64,000 nucleotides of DNA from Daejeonella sp. (GTDB taxonomy: Bacteria > Bacteroidota > Bacteroidia > Sphingobacteriales > Sphingobacteriaceae): assembly GCF_030695525.1 (NCBI RefSeq), contig NZ_JAUYSS010000020.1:1-64000 (forward strand), in the 5' to 3' direction. The position numbers were made by a program, and so were the translations under genes. This document shows positions 8,308 to 16,744 of the stretch, piece by piece. The notes under the pieces were generated by a model that did no database searches, had not been told where the DNA came from, and saw nothing but the letters and a program-made list of their open reading frames with translations. Position 1 is the first letter of the stretch. Each line of letters opens with the position of its first letter.

Positions 8308-9876
8308 CTAAAACCTATACATCACCCCCACCTCCCCATTCACATGAAAAACATTTTTATTAGCAGAACCATAAGATCCCGAGAGCCACTGATAATTCAC
8401 CGACTCTATCGCCTGTAATTTAGCATTCAAAATAAATTTCTTATAGGTCCAATTGCCAACAACGGCGGCGCTGAAATCTATCCATGGGCCATAACCATAT
8501 ACATTTGCAAGATCTCCATTATGCTCATAGCGCTCCAATTGCAGACCGATTTGCTTCAAACCTTTTACCCAAAAAGCATTCACTGACTGAAAATTTCCCC
8601 CCGGGCCTATACCTGAACCCAAAACTTCTCCGCGATTCGTATAGCCATGTAATACCAGACCATGAGTATACCATTCACCAGCATCCCTAACTATCCGGTC
8701 AATGGACTGTTCCATATGAGTAAGTTCTATACCCAATTGAATGTACTCATCCTTCCTGCCTTTATAAGGAATAAGTTTACTCATCCCCAGAGTATATGCT
8801 CTCGAATGTTCAGGACTCATCAGGAAATCGCGGGTATTATAAGCATGGTCATTTTTACCATATTCAAAATAAAGCTCTGCTCTGGATCCGGTCAAAAGCC
8901 AGCGAGCGAATACTGAAGTAAGCTGATCCCTTCTTTTAGCATCTTCGTTTGTATTTTTTTTCTGAAAAGCCTGAAAAAGGGGCAGGTAATCAGCAAAACT
9001 ATCATCCATGTCCTCATGATAGGTCTGAAAACCTCTGGTCAGGCCAAGGAACAGACCCGGAACCCAACGGGGCTGATAGCTCATTACCATTCCTGATAAA
9101 TACCGCCAGTCATCAGGCATGCCCACAGTAAAACCGGATCCTTCTAAACGGCCTGAAATGATCTGAGCTTCTATAGATCCAACTGGAGTCTTTACCGGTC
9201 GACTGGTATTTAGAGTAAGATGTTTAAATCCAGGAGCTGTATTGCTCATCAGAATCGAATTTTGCTTTCCGGGACCCCACCAGAGGTTCTCATTGGAAAG
9301 GCCGAAAGAAACCGGGTCAAAATTTAGACGTATACTGCTTTGCCCCCAGGATAGCCTCGAATAGGGATCCTGACCAAAACGTACCGGAAGATCTGCAGAG
9401 CCATAATGAGAGCTAAACTCCCTGAATTCTCCATTACCTGCAAAGACGTATTCAGGTCTGATTTGAACACTAAGCGGCCCTGCTTTTGCAAAGAAACCCG
9501 CACTTAACAGGCTCTGGTATCCCTTGCCAGGGATCATTGCACCGTCATTCCGGCTGTAAGCCGGATGCCCATTATATCGCTGTTGCCAGGAAAAAGGTAG
9601 AATAAGAATTTTGTTTTTGCCGGAAGCTGAGCGATAGAGCTGTTTACCAAAATCTAATAAGGTATCTGCTGCCCTTCCGCTTTCACCCTCAATCGAAAAA
9701 GGAGAAATGGGACGTACTGTAAACGAAATGCTCGAGTCCAGATCCCCAATTAACTGCTTTCTTTGTAAATAATTTTCCAAAGCAATTGTACCGGGAGGTA
9801 GGCTTTGTGTAAAACCCAATTCACAACTAAATAATAAGGTAAGGAAAAGAATAAAATACTTTCCTCCAATTCTCAT
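8308..9876 (-). CDS. wzi: Capsule assembly Wzi family outer-membrane protein (copy 2)
   Basis: About 522 residues, paralogous to the protein at 5183-6847. Both share FDPVSxGxSNENLWWGPG, the NTSRPV segment, WRYLSGxVxxYxP..VPGLF and the C-terminus VGVMYRF. The N-terminus is a signal peptide (MRIGGKYFILFLTLLFSC...TQ). I chose the ATG at 9876 over the TTG at 9921 because AGGA lies about 8 bases upstream and the signal peptide begins there. It sits downstream of the PglF-like dehydratase gene, at the end of the long leftward locus. The paralogues differ most in the barrel segments before the NENLWWGPG region, so they may serve different glycans. Confidence 0.88.
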   Translation of the reverse strand: MRIGGKYFILFLTLLFSCELGFTQSLPPGTIALENYLQRKQLIGDLDSSISFTVRPISPFSIEGESGRAADTLLDFGKQLYRSASGKNKILILPFSWQQRYNGHPAYSRNDGAMIPGKGYQSLLSAGFFAKAGPLSVQIRPEYVFAGNGEFREFSSHYGSADLPVRFGQDPYSRLSWGQSSIRLNFDPVSFGLSNENLWWGPGKQNSILMSNTAPGFKHLTLNTSRPVKTPVGSIEAQIISGRLEGSGFTVGMPDDWRYLSGMVMSYQPRWVPGLFLGLTRGFQTYHEDMDDSFADYLPLFQAFQKKNTNEDAKRRDQLTSVFARWLLTGSRAELYFEYGKNDHAYNTRDFLMSPEHSRAYTLGMSKLIPYKGRKDEYIQLGIELTHMEQSIDRIVRDAGEWYTHGLVLHGYTNRGEVLGSGIGPGGNFQSVNAFWVKGLKQIGLQLERYEHNGDLANVYGYGPWIDFSAAVVGNWTYKKFILNAKLQAIESVNYQWLSGSYGSANKNVFHVNGEVGVMYRF

Positions 9877-9942
9877 GTTTAATCCTAAAAGTACTGAATT
9901 AGATCTGATCACAAATTTCAATTATATCTTCAGCTCTACGGA

Positions 9943-11913
9943 TTATAGATCAGATAGGGATTTGTCAGGTATTTCTACGGGGCTGTCAAGCTCCTCGTAA
10001 ATAGAATTATTACTTTTAAATTCCGGCACAATTTCCTTCATCTTAATAACAACCTGCCTGTCCTTATATTCGCAGCTTAATTTGATCAGCTCTGATATAT
10101 GCTTACTGATGGTTTGAAAATGATATTCCCTTACCTGTGCGACCATGATCTTTTCATGATGGGTAGGCATGGTATTCTCCAGATCATTTAATAATTCTTC
10201 ATAAAGTTTTTCACCCGGTCTGAGTCCTGAAAATTCAATCGTGATATCCTGATGAGGCACCAGACCCGACAAACGAATCATTTTCTTCGCCAGTTCAATT
10301 ATTTTAACCGATTTACCCATGTCGAAGATAAAGATTTCGCCCCCTTCACCCATTGATCCAGCTTCCAGAACCAAACGGCAGGCTTCAGGTATGGTCATAA
10401 AATAACGCGTAATATCCGGATGAGTCACAGTAATCGGGCCCCCTTTCTGGATCTGTGCTTTAAATCTTGGGATTACAGAACCATTTGAGCCGAGCACATT
10501 ACCGAAACGGGTGGTAATAAAGAGTGTGTTTACACTGGAACGACTCTTCTCATTGAGATGGCTCAGACCATTTGTATAAATTGTAGGCTCTATATACTTA
10601 AATGAATTAAATAAGGATTGTACATAGATTTCTGCAATTCGTTTGGAAGCTCCCATCACATTGGTCGGGTTAACAGCCTTATCCGTTGAGATCATTACAA
10701 ATTTATTCACCCCATACTTCACAGACAGATCAGCGACAACCTTGGTTCCCATCACATTGGTCCGTACTGCCTCTCCCGGATTATGTTCCATCAGGGGGAC
10801 ATGTTTATATGCTGCGGCATGGTATACATAATGGGGTTTGAAAGTCTGGAACAGCAGCTCCATACGGCAACGATCCCTCACATCCCCGATAAAAGAATGA
10901 AAATTATTTTCCAGATTATTTTCCTGAAGCTCAAGATGGAGTTCATGCAATGGGGTCTCACTCTGATCATTCAGAATGATCATCTGAGGTGCAAACTGGG
11001 CGATTTGACGAACGATCTCAGAACCGATAGAACCTGCCGCGCCTGTAACTAACACCCTCTTCCCTTTGATTTGCTCGGAGATGATATCATTATGAATCTC
11101 AATAGGCTCTCTTTCAAGCAAATCCTCAATCTTGATATTCTGCAATTGCTTACTCGATAGCTGTCCGTTAATCCAGGAACGTACAGGAGGCAGGGTCAAT
11201 ACTTTTATATCATTCTCAAGGCAAAGATCTACAATCCTGTTTTTCCGGTCGGGATGGATGTTTTGAGAGGCAATAATCAGATCATCAATTTTGTCGTCCC
11301 GTATCAGACTCAGAAACTCCCGGGTATGAAAGATCTTGATCCCGTCTATAGCTTTACCTGTTTTACGCTCATCATCATCAATAAAGGCTGTTAAAAGCAT
11401 ATTAACCTTATTATCATGATCCAGAGTCCTTTTGGCCGCAATCCCTGCTTCCCCTGCACCGTAAATAATAACCCGGCGTTTATCCATTCTGAAATTCTTT
11501 ACATACATAAAGAAGTATTTCACCATCACCCTATAAGTGATCAGTAATAAGAATCCTGTTAATCCATTAATCACCAGAATAACATTGGAAATATAAGGCT
11601 CCTTTTTAAAACTGACCAGAACTAAATTAACGAGGACAAATAGGCCATTACTGATCAGAACTGAGAATAATATACGGAAGGAATCCTGCGCACTCGTATA
11701 GCGGATAATCCCTGCATAGGTCTTGATAATCAGGAAAACAAAACTATTTAATATAGTGAATACCAGAATATTCCGGCTCAGCTCATTGGCATTAATTTCC
11801 TCTGCATTAAAATTATATTTCAGAAAATAAGCAAAACTGAGGGAAAATGCGCAGACAAAAAGATCTAAGCAGAAAATAATCCAGCGCGGTACAATGTTGA
11901 TATGATTAAACAA
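9943..11913 (-). CDS. Membrane nucleotide-sugar 4,6-dehydratase (PglF/WbpM/CapD family)
   Basis: A 656-residue full-length member of the family. Four N-terminal membrane helices (about 10-130) are followed by a Rossmann domain with GAGEAG (about 151-156) and a C-terminal SDR-type 4,6-dehydratase with VTGAAGSIGSEIVRQ (about 290-305). The catalytic segment STDKAVNPTNVMGASK has Met where classical SDRs have Tyr, as is usual in this family. The family converts UDP-GlcNAc to the 4-keto-6-deoxy sugar used for bacillosamine, QuiNAc and related sugars. It may feed the PglE-like aminotransferase at 12504. The start appears to be TTG; no in-frame ATG precedes the first helix. A strong -7 box and a 25-base palindrome lie just upstream. 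Confidence 0.9.
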   Translation of the reverse strand: MFNHINIVPRWIIFCLDLFVCAFSLSFAYFLKYNFNAEEINANELSRNILVFTILNSFVFLIIKTYAGIIRYTSAQDSFRILFSVLISNGLFVLVNLVLVSFKKEPYISNVILVINGLTGFLLLITYRVMVKYFFMYVKNFRMDKRRVIIYGAGEAGIAAKRTLDHDNKVNMLLTAFIDDDERKTGKAIDGIKIFHTREFLSLIRDDKIDDLIIASQNIHPDRKNRIVDLCLENDIKVLTLPPVRSWINGQLSSKQLQNIKIEDLLEREPIEIHNDIISEQIKGKRVLVTGAAGSIGSEIVRQIAQFAPQMIILNDQSETPLHELHLELQENNLENNFHSFIGDVRDRCRMELLFQTFKPHYVYHAAAYKHVPLMEHNPGEAVRTNVMGTKVVADLSVKYGVNKFVMISTDKAVNPTNVMGASKRIAEIYVQSLFNSFKYIEPTIYTNGLSHLNEKSRSSVNTLFITTRFGNVLGSNGSVIPRFKAQIQKGGPITVTHPDITRYFMTIPEACRLVLEAGSMGEGGEIFIFDMGKSVKIIELAKKMIRLSGLVPHQDITIEFSGLRPGEKLYEELLNDLENTMPTHHEKIMVAQVREYHFQTISKHISELIKLSCEYKDRQVVIKMKEIVPEFKSNNSIYEELDSPVEIPDKSLSDL

Positions 11914-11935
11914 AGCTGTTTTCTTAGTTTATTAG

Positions 11936-11943
11936 CAAATATA
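11936..11943 (-). promoter_or_regulatory. Predicted -7 box for the PglF-like gene
   Basis: On the minus strand, TATATTTG matches TAnnTTTG perfectly, 22 bases before the TTG start. No TTTG is found at the expected -33 place; an inverted repeat (11951-11975) occupies it instead, which would fit a regulated promoter. Confidence 0.5.
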
Positions 11944-11950
11944 GTATAAA

Positions 11951-11975
11951 TTCTATTCAAAATAATTGAATAGAA
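11951..11975. promoter_or_regulatory. Operator-like perfect inverted repeat
   Basis: TTCTATTCAA and TTGAATAGAA form perfect 10-base arms around AATAA. Its position, 7 bases upstream of the -7 box and covering the -33 region, is what a regulator-binding site would have. No regulator gene is adjacent. Confidence 0.5.
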
Positions 11976-12503
11976 AATTGATTTGAATAATTGACCGTGG
12001 CAATTCAAAGAATTCTGCTAAATAGGTTCTTCGATTAGGAGGTCAGAGGAAAGACAAGCGAACTTATTTTGGGGTTTTATGGAGTGATTGATGTTTGGGA
12101 GACTCACCCCTATGAACTGAACAGCATTCGGTTCAGTTAGACCCTCCTTACCGAGTGATCAAGGATTAAAGATTCTATTATGAACACTTTCATAATGGGA
12201 TATTATCCGGACTAATAAAAAGAGTCATTCCTTTGTAAATCATCTAAGATGTAGAAGCAATCTCACTTTGACATCTTGTTATTAGTCTCCTTGAGTTTCA
12301 TTCACCTAGTTTCAGTGGGGAAATAGCTGCATTAGAATTTTGATTTTCGAACACTGTTATCTCATTAACTAAAAAAAACTCATTGAAAAAACAATCTCTT
12401 ACCATTTTCTCTAAAAATCTATAATTAAACCGTTAGAAGAAATTAAACGAAATCCCTTCTGTACCACAAATCCCTGAATTGTTAAATTATATTAAATGTA
12501 ATA
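11976..12503. other. Gene-free gap inside the glycan locus
   Basis: About 530 bases with no supported gene. One weak hairpin (AACTGAAC / GTTCAGTT, 12115-12138) is present. A short segment around 12095-12120 resembles, inverted, the sequence near 62445-62465. The gap separates the aminotransferase operon from the dehydratase/wzi operon. Confidence 0.55.
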
Positions 12504-13643
12504 TCAAACCTCAGCTTTCTGAAAAACCCTAAGTATAACATTTACAGTCCGTTCCAGTTCCTCTTCTTTAAGGTTTGATCCTGAAGGTAAACACAATCCG
12601 TTATTAAACAATTCCTCGCTCATTTTTCCACCATAAAATGGAGAACTACTAAAAACAGGTTGTAAATGCATAGGTTTCCATAGTGGTCTGGATTCTATAT
12701 TCTCAGCTTCCAGTGCCAAACGTATTGTTTCTCTTGTAATACCATTTTCTGGATTAACCAGAATAGCTGAAAGCCAACGATTGGAAAAATACCCTTTGGG
12801 CTCCTCTAAAAAAGATATAGAACTTACCCCCAAAAATGCTTTTTTATAGAATTCAAAGTTTGCTCTTCTTAAGGCAATATGCCTATCCAAAACCTCCATT
12901 TGCCCCCTGCCGATTCCTGCACATATATTACTCATCCGATAATTATAGCCGATCTGAGAATGCTGATAATGCGGTGCAGTATCCCTCGCCTGAGTTGCTA
13001 AAAAAATAGCACGGTCTGTATTCCTCTTCTCTTTTGCGACTAATGCCCCCCCCCCAGAGGTTGTAATTATTTTATTTCCATTAAAGGAAAGACAAGCCAT
13101 TTCGCCAAAAGTGCCACAATGTTTGCCATTAATTTCTGAACCTAAGGCCTCTGCTGCATCTTCAAGTACCGGAATGCCATATTTTTCAGCAATAGCCATG
13201 ATATCAGACATTTTTGCGGGCATACCATATAGATGGACAGGTATAATCGCCTTTGGCTTCCTACCTTTGGAAATCCGATCTCTAATTGCCATCTCGAGGA
13301 ATTCGGGGGACATATTCCAAGTATCAGGCTCTGAATCAATAAATACTGGAGTCGCCCCTAAATAAGCTATTGGATTAGCTGAAGCTGAGAAGGTCATACT
13401 TTGACAAATAACCTCATCGCCCGGAGAAACACCCAAAAGAATTAAAGCCAGGTGTATTGCTGCTGTGCCTGAACACAAAGCTACAACATTTGAATCTGCA
13501 TTTAAGTATAACTTTAAATCTACTTCAAAACCTGTAACATTGGGGCCCAAAGGTGCGACCCAATTAGTAACGAAAGCCTCCTGTACATATTGCATTTCAT
13601 TTCCACCCATGTGCGGTGAAGAAAGCCATATTTTATCATCCAT
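12504..13643 (-). CDS. DegT/DnrJ/EryC1 sugar aminotransferase (PglE-like)
   Basis: A 379-residue PLP-dependent enzyme that puts an amino group on a 4-keto-6-deoxy nucleotide sugar. The N-terminus WLSSPHMGGNE...NWVAPLGP is typical of the PglE-type branch. EDAAEALGS (161-169) and the PLP lysine K191 in SFNGNKIITTSGGG are present. It overlaps the metallophosphoesterase gene upstream by 8 bases, so it belongs to the operon coming from the PglC-like transferase. With the PglF-like dehydratase it could make a 4-amino-4,6-dideoxy sugar, but no PglD-type acetyltransferase is nearby. The Gly-Gly-Gly at 197-199 is encoded by an unbroken run of ten G, a possible slippage site. Confidence 0.88.
   Translation of the reverse strand: MDDKIWLSSPHMGGNEMQYVQEAFVTNWVAPLGPNVTGFEVDLKLYLNADSNVVALCSGTAAIHLALILLGVSPGDEVICQSMTFSASANPIAYLGATPVFIDSEPDTWNMSPEFLEMAIRDRISKGRKPKAIIPVHLYGMPAKMSDIMAIAEKYGIPVLEDAAEALGSEINGKHCGTFGEMACLSFNGNKIITTSGGGALVAKEKRNTDRAIFLATQARDTAPHYQHSQIGYNYRMSNICAGIGRGQMEVLDRHIALRRANFEFYKKAFLGVSSISFLEEPKGYFSNRWLSAILVNPENGITRETIRLALEAENIESRPLWKPMHLQPVFSSSPFYGGKMSEELFNNGLCLPSGSNLKEEELERTVNVILRVFQKAEV
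13046..13055 (-). repeat. Ten-base poly-G tract inside an aminotransferase gene
   Basis: Ten consecutive C on the given strand (G on the coding strand) encode Gly197-Gly199 and the first base of Ala200. Homopolymers of this length are prone to slippage; a change of one or two bases would frameshift the gene at mid-length. In this sequence the frame is intact. Confidence 0.8.
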
Positions 13644-14283
13644 TACAAATACTTTTATTTAAATAGTAATTAACACAAATTTCCGGATACTTCCTTAATT
13701 TCATTTCATTTATTATAATGAAATGATCATATACAACATTTTTTAAACTAATAGTGTTAGAATCGGTATCATATATCAGATACTGGATAACATTTATCCA
13801 TTTTCTATTTTGCCCAAGACTCCCAGTATTAATCAAAGAAAAATTATCTACTATACGTTTAAACTGATGATGTGAGTGACCTATTATATAATTTTTATCA
13901 ATTGATAAGAGTGGAGTATCAGGAAAGATATAACGATTCTGAATTGTATGCTGCACGGTGTAGTCAACACACACCAGAGACGAAGCATAATTTAATATCG
14001 ATTCCTGATGATAAAAGAAGGGATAGCAAAAATCAAAAAATGCACGAGCCACCTCATTCTGACCAGAGTAAATCCCGGAAAGAAAATATTCTTCATGATT
14101 CCCTTTCAGCAATGTAATTTCATCCAGTCCTGCAAGTAGTTGAACGCATTCGTTGCTCCAGGGACCGTAATTAACTACATCCCCATGGCAAACTAATCGG
14201 TCGAAATTGCCATGTTCCCTACTTAGCGCAATTTCAAGGGCAGGTAAATTCCCATGGACATCTCCGAAGATTAGTACTCTCAT
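13636..14283 (-). CDS. Calcineurin-like metallophosphoesterase (YfcE/MJ0936-like)
   Basis: About 215 residues. Metal-binding motifs are complete: GDVHGN (7-12), GDVVNYGP (34-41), GNHE (61-64), GHSHHQ (135-140) and NTGSLGQ (152-158). The family hydrolyses phosphoesters; the substrate here is unknown. The ATG at 14283 is chosen because it overlaps the upstream epimerase stop as ATGA and opens on the conserved MRVLIFGDVHGN; the longer frame would only add non-conserved sequence. It is the third gene of an ATP-grasp, epimerase, phosphoesterase cassette that recurs at 38487-41036. A phosphatase in such a run suggests dephosphorylation of a sugar phosphate or of a phosphorylated acyl or amino-acid donor, which is inference. 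Confidence 0.85.
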   Translation of the reverse strand: MRVLIFGDVHGNLPALEIALSREHGNFDRLVCHGDVVNYGPWSNECVQLLAGLDEITLLKGNHEEYFLSGIYSGQNEVARAFFDFCYPFFYHQESILNYASSLVCVDYTVQHTIQNRYIFPDTPLLSIDKNYIIGHSHHQFKRIVDNFSLINTGSLGQNRKWINVIQYLIYDTDSNTISLKNVVYDHFIIINEMKLRKYPEICVNYYLNKSICNG

Positions 14284-15089
14284 TTCATCATCTGCCTTAT
14301 TCCATCGGTGAATGCTACTTTTGGTGCCCATTGCAGCTTTTGGAATGATAAGGTTGGATCGAATCGGTAGGAATCCCCCATTTCTATACCGGTATATTGA
14401 ACTTCACATTTGGAAATCTTTGCTATTTCCTCAGCAACTTCTCTATTGCTTATTGAGATACCGGTAGCACCTAAATAAATATCATTCGATTCGGTTTCCC
14501 ATACTCTAACACAGAAGTCTACCGCATCGTTGATATAAATATAATCCTGTTTTCTTCCCCCATTCCCAAATAACATAATTTTTCCGTTTTCCTTTGCGCT
14601 CTTAATAAGTTTTGGAATAAAAGACTGATTAGTTATTCCTGGTCCATATATGTAGGTAAAACGAATAACCGAGAAATTACTCAAGGAGGTAACAATAAAT
14701 TCTGCAGCTAATTTTGAAAGAGCGTACAAGGTTGGGTTATTGAAAGAGCTCGTTTCATTTATGATGTCGCTGTGAGAGCCATAAACATTTGAGCTGGATA
14801 TATACACACATCTGGCATTTACGAATTTTCCAGTGATAGCGGATAGAAGCTCATTAATACTCAACAATTCCTTGTGAGAGCACGTATAGTTACCGATTGC
14901 AAAAAATATACACTGGGGATTCATATCCGACTCTAATAGCTCATCCGATGTCATTATAGTAGCCCGTTTGTCTATATTGTCTTTTCTTTGATTATAAACA
15001 GCCGTTACATTAACCTTTAAATCTAAGAATCTCCTTACCAATTCAGATCCTAAAAAGCCATTAGCTCCAACTACAGCAATAGTTCTCAT
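14280..15089 (-). CDS. NAD-dependent sugar epimerase/dehydratase (extended SDR)
   Basis: About 269 residues, short for the family. The nucleotide-binding GANGFLG is at 8-14, YISSSNVYG at about 96-104, and the YxxxK pair is Y122/K126 in LYALSKLAAE. The HPYYG-like region is RFTYIYGPG. It may reduce, epimerise or dehydrate a nucleotide sugar; the substrate is unknown. The start at 15089 is chosen because it lies one base after the ATP-grasp stop and gives the normal N-terminus; the upstream TTG frame is spurious. It is the middle gene of the cassette duplicated at 39221-40102. Confidence 0.85.
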   Translation of the reverse strand: MRTIAVVGANGFLGSELVRRFLDLKVNVTAVYNQRKDNIDKRATIMTSDELLESDMNPQCIFFAIGNYTCSHKELLSINELLSAITGKFVNARCVYISSSNVYGSHSDIINETSSFNNPTLYALSKLAAEFIVTSLSNFSVIRFTYIYGPGITNQSFIPKLIKSAKENGKIMLFGNGGRKQDYIYINDAVDFCVRVWETESNDIYLGATGISISNREVAEEIAKISKCEVQYTGIEMGDSYRFDPTLSFQKLQWAPKVAFTDGIRQMMK

Positions 15090-15090
15090 A

Positions 15091-16128
15091 CTATTTAAAA
15101 AATGGATGATACACGCATGTTGGGTTCTGTAGCGAATTGTTGCTTTTAAAAACCTCCATCTCTTTTTCTTCGACAAAGATATCTGCCCATGCTCTCATTA
15201 TAACTCCATTTTTTAGCTTTGGCTGAACGACATTCTTACTCTCAAAAAGATAGTCAAGTGTGGCAACTACTTCATTAAAACCGAAAAAACTTCGGATTGG
15301 CGTAGTACCGCTAAACCTTGAATTAATTTCAAAAATAATCGGCACTCCATTCTTTACTCTAAATTGAAAATTGCTTGGTCCAAAAATATTAAGACTCTCG
15401 GATATCTGAGCAATAAATTTTCCATACTTCTCGTAGGTTTTATCATAGTAGGCACGGTAGGTATTACCATCTCGAAGATCTCGTTTTAAAGTAACCACGA
15501 CCTTACATTCACCACCAAATACAAGACAGCCCGAAGTGAATTCACCTTCATCTTCAGAAATATATTCTTGTACTACTAAATTGTTGGCATACGAAGCAAT
15601 TTGATCTAAATCCCGCTCTGTATTAATCATTAATAAACCCTTAGACCTTGCGCCATCAACAGGCTTAGCTATGTAGGGGTATTGATTGAGTTCTTTTAAA
15701 TGTTTGATTCCTTCGATATCGTTAGACATATACGATAGAGGAAAGGGAAAGTTATTCGCTTTCAAGTAATTAGCAGTGAGCCATTTATCATTTGCAATCT
15801 CAATAACCCTCTCATCCGATACGACTACACTCAATTGATACTTAGATTCAAGGTAGGCCTTTTGCTTCGAAAAGATTGGAAGTTCTGCATCTGTACCAAC
15901 CAGTATAGCATCTATATTTTCAGCGATGATGATTTCCTCAATAGAGTTTATAAACTGAGGGTCATTTGCAACCAAAATTGTATGCGCCTTGTCTCCAAGC
16001 CAATGGCCGGTCGATCGCACATCTGGATCTGCCGTGTGTATCTGATACTTATCTTTATCTTCTCTTAAACATCGAAGAATCCCCTGTCCCAAAACCGCGC
16101 CTGCACCTGTAACTAATATTTTTCTCAT
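15091..16128 (-). CDS. ATP-grasp ligase (CarB-like)
   Basis: 345 residues. An N-terminal Rossmann-like pre-ATP-grasp domain (MRKILVTGAGAVLGQG) is followed by the ATP-grasp fold: NDKWLTANYLK, PYIAKPVDGARSKG (ATP-binding lysine and loop), VVQEYISEDEGEFT and the metal/ATP site IFEINSRFSGTTPIRSFFGFNE. Such enzymes couple a carboxylate to an amine or thiol via an acyl phosphate. In a sugar locus, joining an amino acid or other acid to an amino sugar is a reasonable guess. One base separates it from each neighbour (PglC-like transferase and epimerase). A second copy of this gene type with the same neighbours lies at 40095-41036. Confidence 0.87.
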   Translation of the reverse strand: MRKILVTGAGAVLGQGILRCLREDKDKYQIHTADPDVRSTGHWLGDKAHTILVANDPQFINSIEEIIIAENIDAILVGTDAELPIFSKQKAYLESKYQLSVVVSDERVIEIANDKWLTANYLKANNFPFPLSYMSNDIEGIKHLKELNQYPYIAKPVDGARSKGLLMINTERDLDQIASYANNLVVQEYISEDEGEFTSGCLVFGGECKVVVTLKRDLRDGNTYRAYYDKTYEKYGKFIAQISESLNIFGPSNFQFRVKNGVPIIFEINSRFSGTTPIRSFFGFNEVVATLDYLFESKNVVQPKLKNGVIMRAWADIFVEEKEMEVFKSNNSLQNPTCVYHPFFK

Positions 16129-16129
16129 T

Positions 16130-16744
16130 TTACTTATTACTTTCGTTCCCTTTAAATACTTCCATCAGTATCGAATCATTAGGGCTGACCCCTTCAGATT
16201 TAAAAACCTTTACAAGAGTTAATAATAGTATCTTTAAATCAATAATGAAACTGATATTGTCGACATACCAAACATCAAGTTCGAACTTTTCTTTCCATGA
16301 TATTGTGTTTCGTCCATTCACTTGTGCCCAACCTGTAATTCCAGGCCTTATTTCATGACGACGCTGCTGTTTTTCATTATATAAGGGTAAATATTCAGGG
16401 AGGAGTGGTCTGGGTCCAATTAAACTCATATCTCCAATGATTACATTTAACAACTGAGGCATCTCATCTAAAGAGGTTCTACGAACCAACCGACCTAAAA
16501 GAGTCAAACGTTCTACATCAGGTAGTAACTGTCCGGCTTTATCTTTTCGATCATTCATAGTTCTAAACTTCACGATCTTGAAAATTTTTGCGTTCTTGCC
16601 GGGTCTTTTTTGACTGAAAAACGGTTTACCCTGATTAGCCACGTACAATGAAATCGTAATTACAACAAATAGTGGCAGAAGTGTCAAAAATCCAAAAAGA
16701 GCAAAAATAAAATCAAATATTCTCTTGAAATAATGCTTATACAT
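16130..16744 (-). CDS. Initiating sugar-phosphate transferase (PglC/WcaJ C-domain type)
   Basis: 204 residues, the short single-helix form of the bacterial sugar transferase family. It moves a sugar phosphate from a nucleotide sugar to undecaprenyl phosphate, starting the glycan. Visible features are the N-terminal re-entrant helix (11-36), the KRPGK...FRTM region, the catalytic D93-E94 in [21 protein letters not shown] (104-113) and [14 protein letters not shown]. It overlaps the upstream glycosyltransferase gene by 8 bases. It is the only initiating transferase in the window. Neighbouring PglE- and PglF-like genes suggest a diacetamido or 4-amino sugar as first residue; FucNAc or QuiNAc are alternatives. 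Confidence 0.92.
   Translation of the reverse strand: MYKHYFKRIFDFIFALFGFLTLLPLFVVITISLYVANQGKPFFSQKRPGKNAKIFKIVKFRTMNDRKDKAGQLLPDVERLTLLGRLVRRTSLDEMPQLLNVIIGDMSLIGPRPLLPEYLPLYNEKQQRRHEIRPGITGWAQVNGRNTISWKEKFELDVWYVDNISFIIDLKILLLTLVKVFKSEGVSPNDSILMEVFKGNESNK

Noticed and set aside
9943-11913. Assignment of this dehydratase as PseB or LegB
   Set aside because: The four membrane helices and length of 656 residues fit the PglF/WbpM type, not the short soluble PseB or LegB enzymes.
15090-15176. N-terminal extension of the epimerase into the ATP-grasp gene
   Set aside because: It starts with TTG, is not conserved in type, and would displace the normal Rossmann start at 15089.
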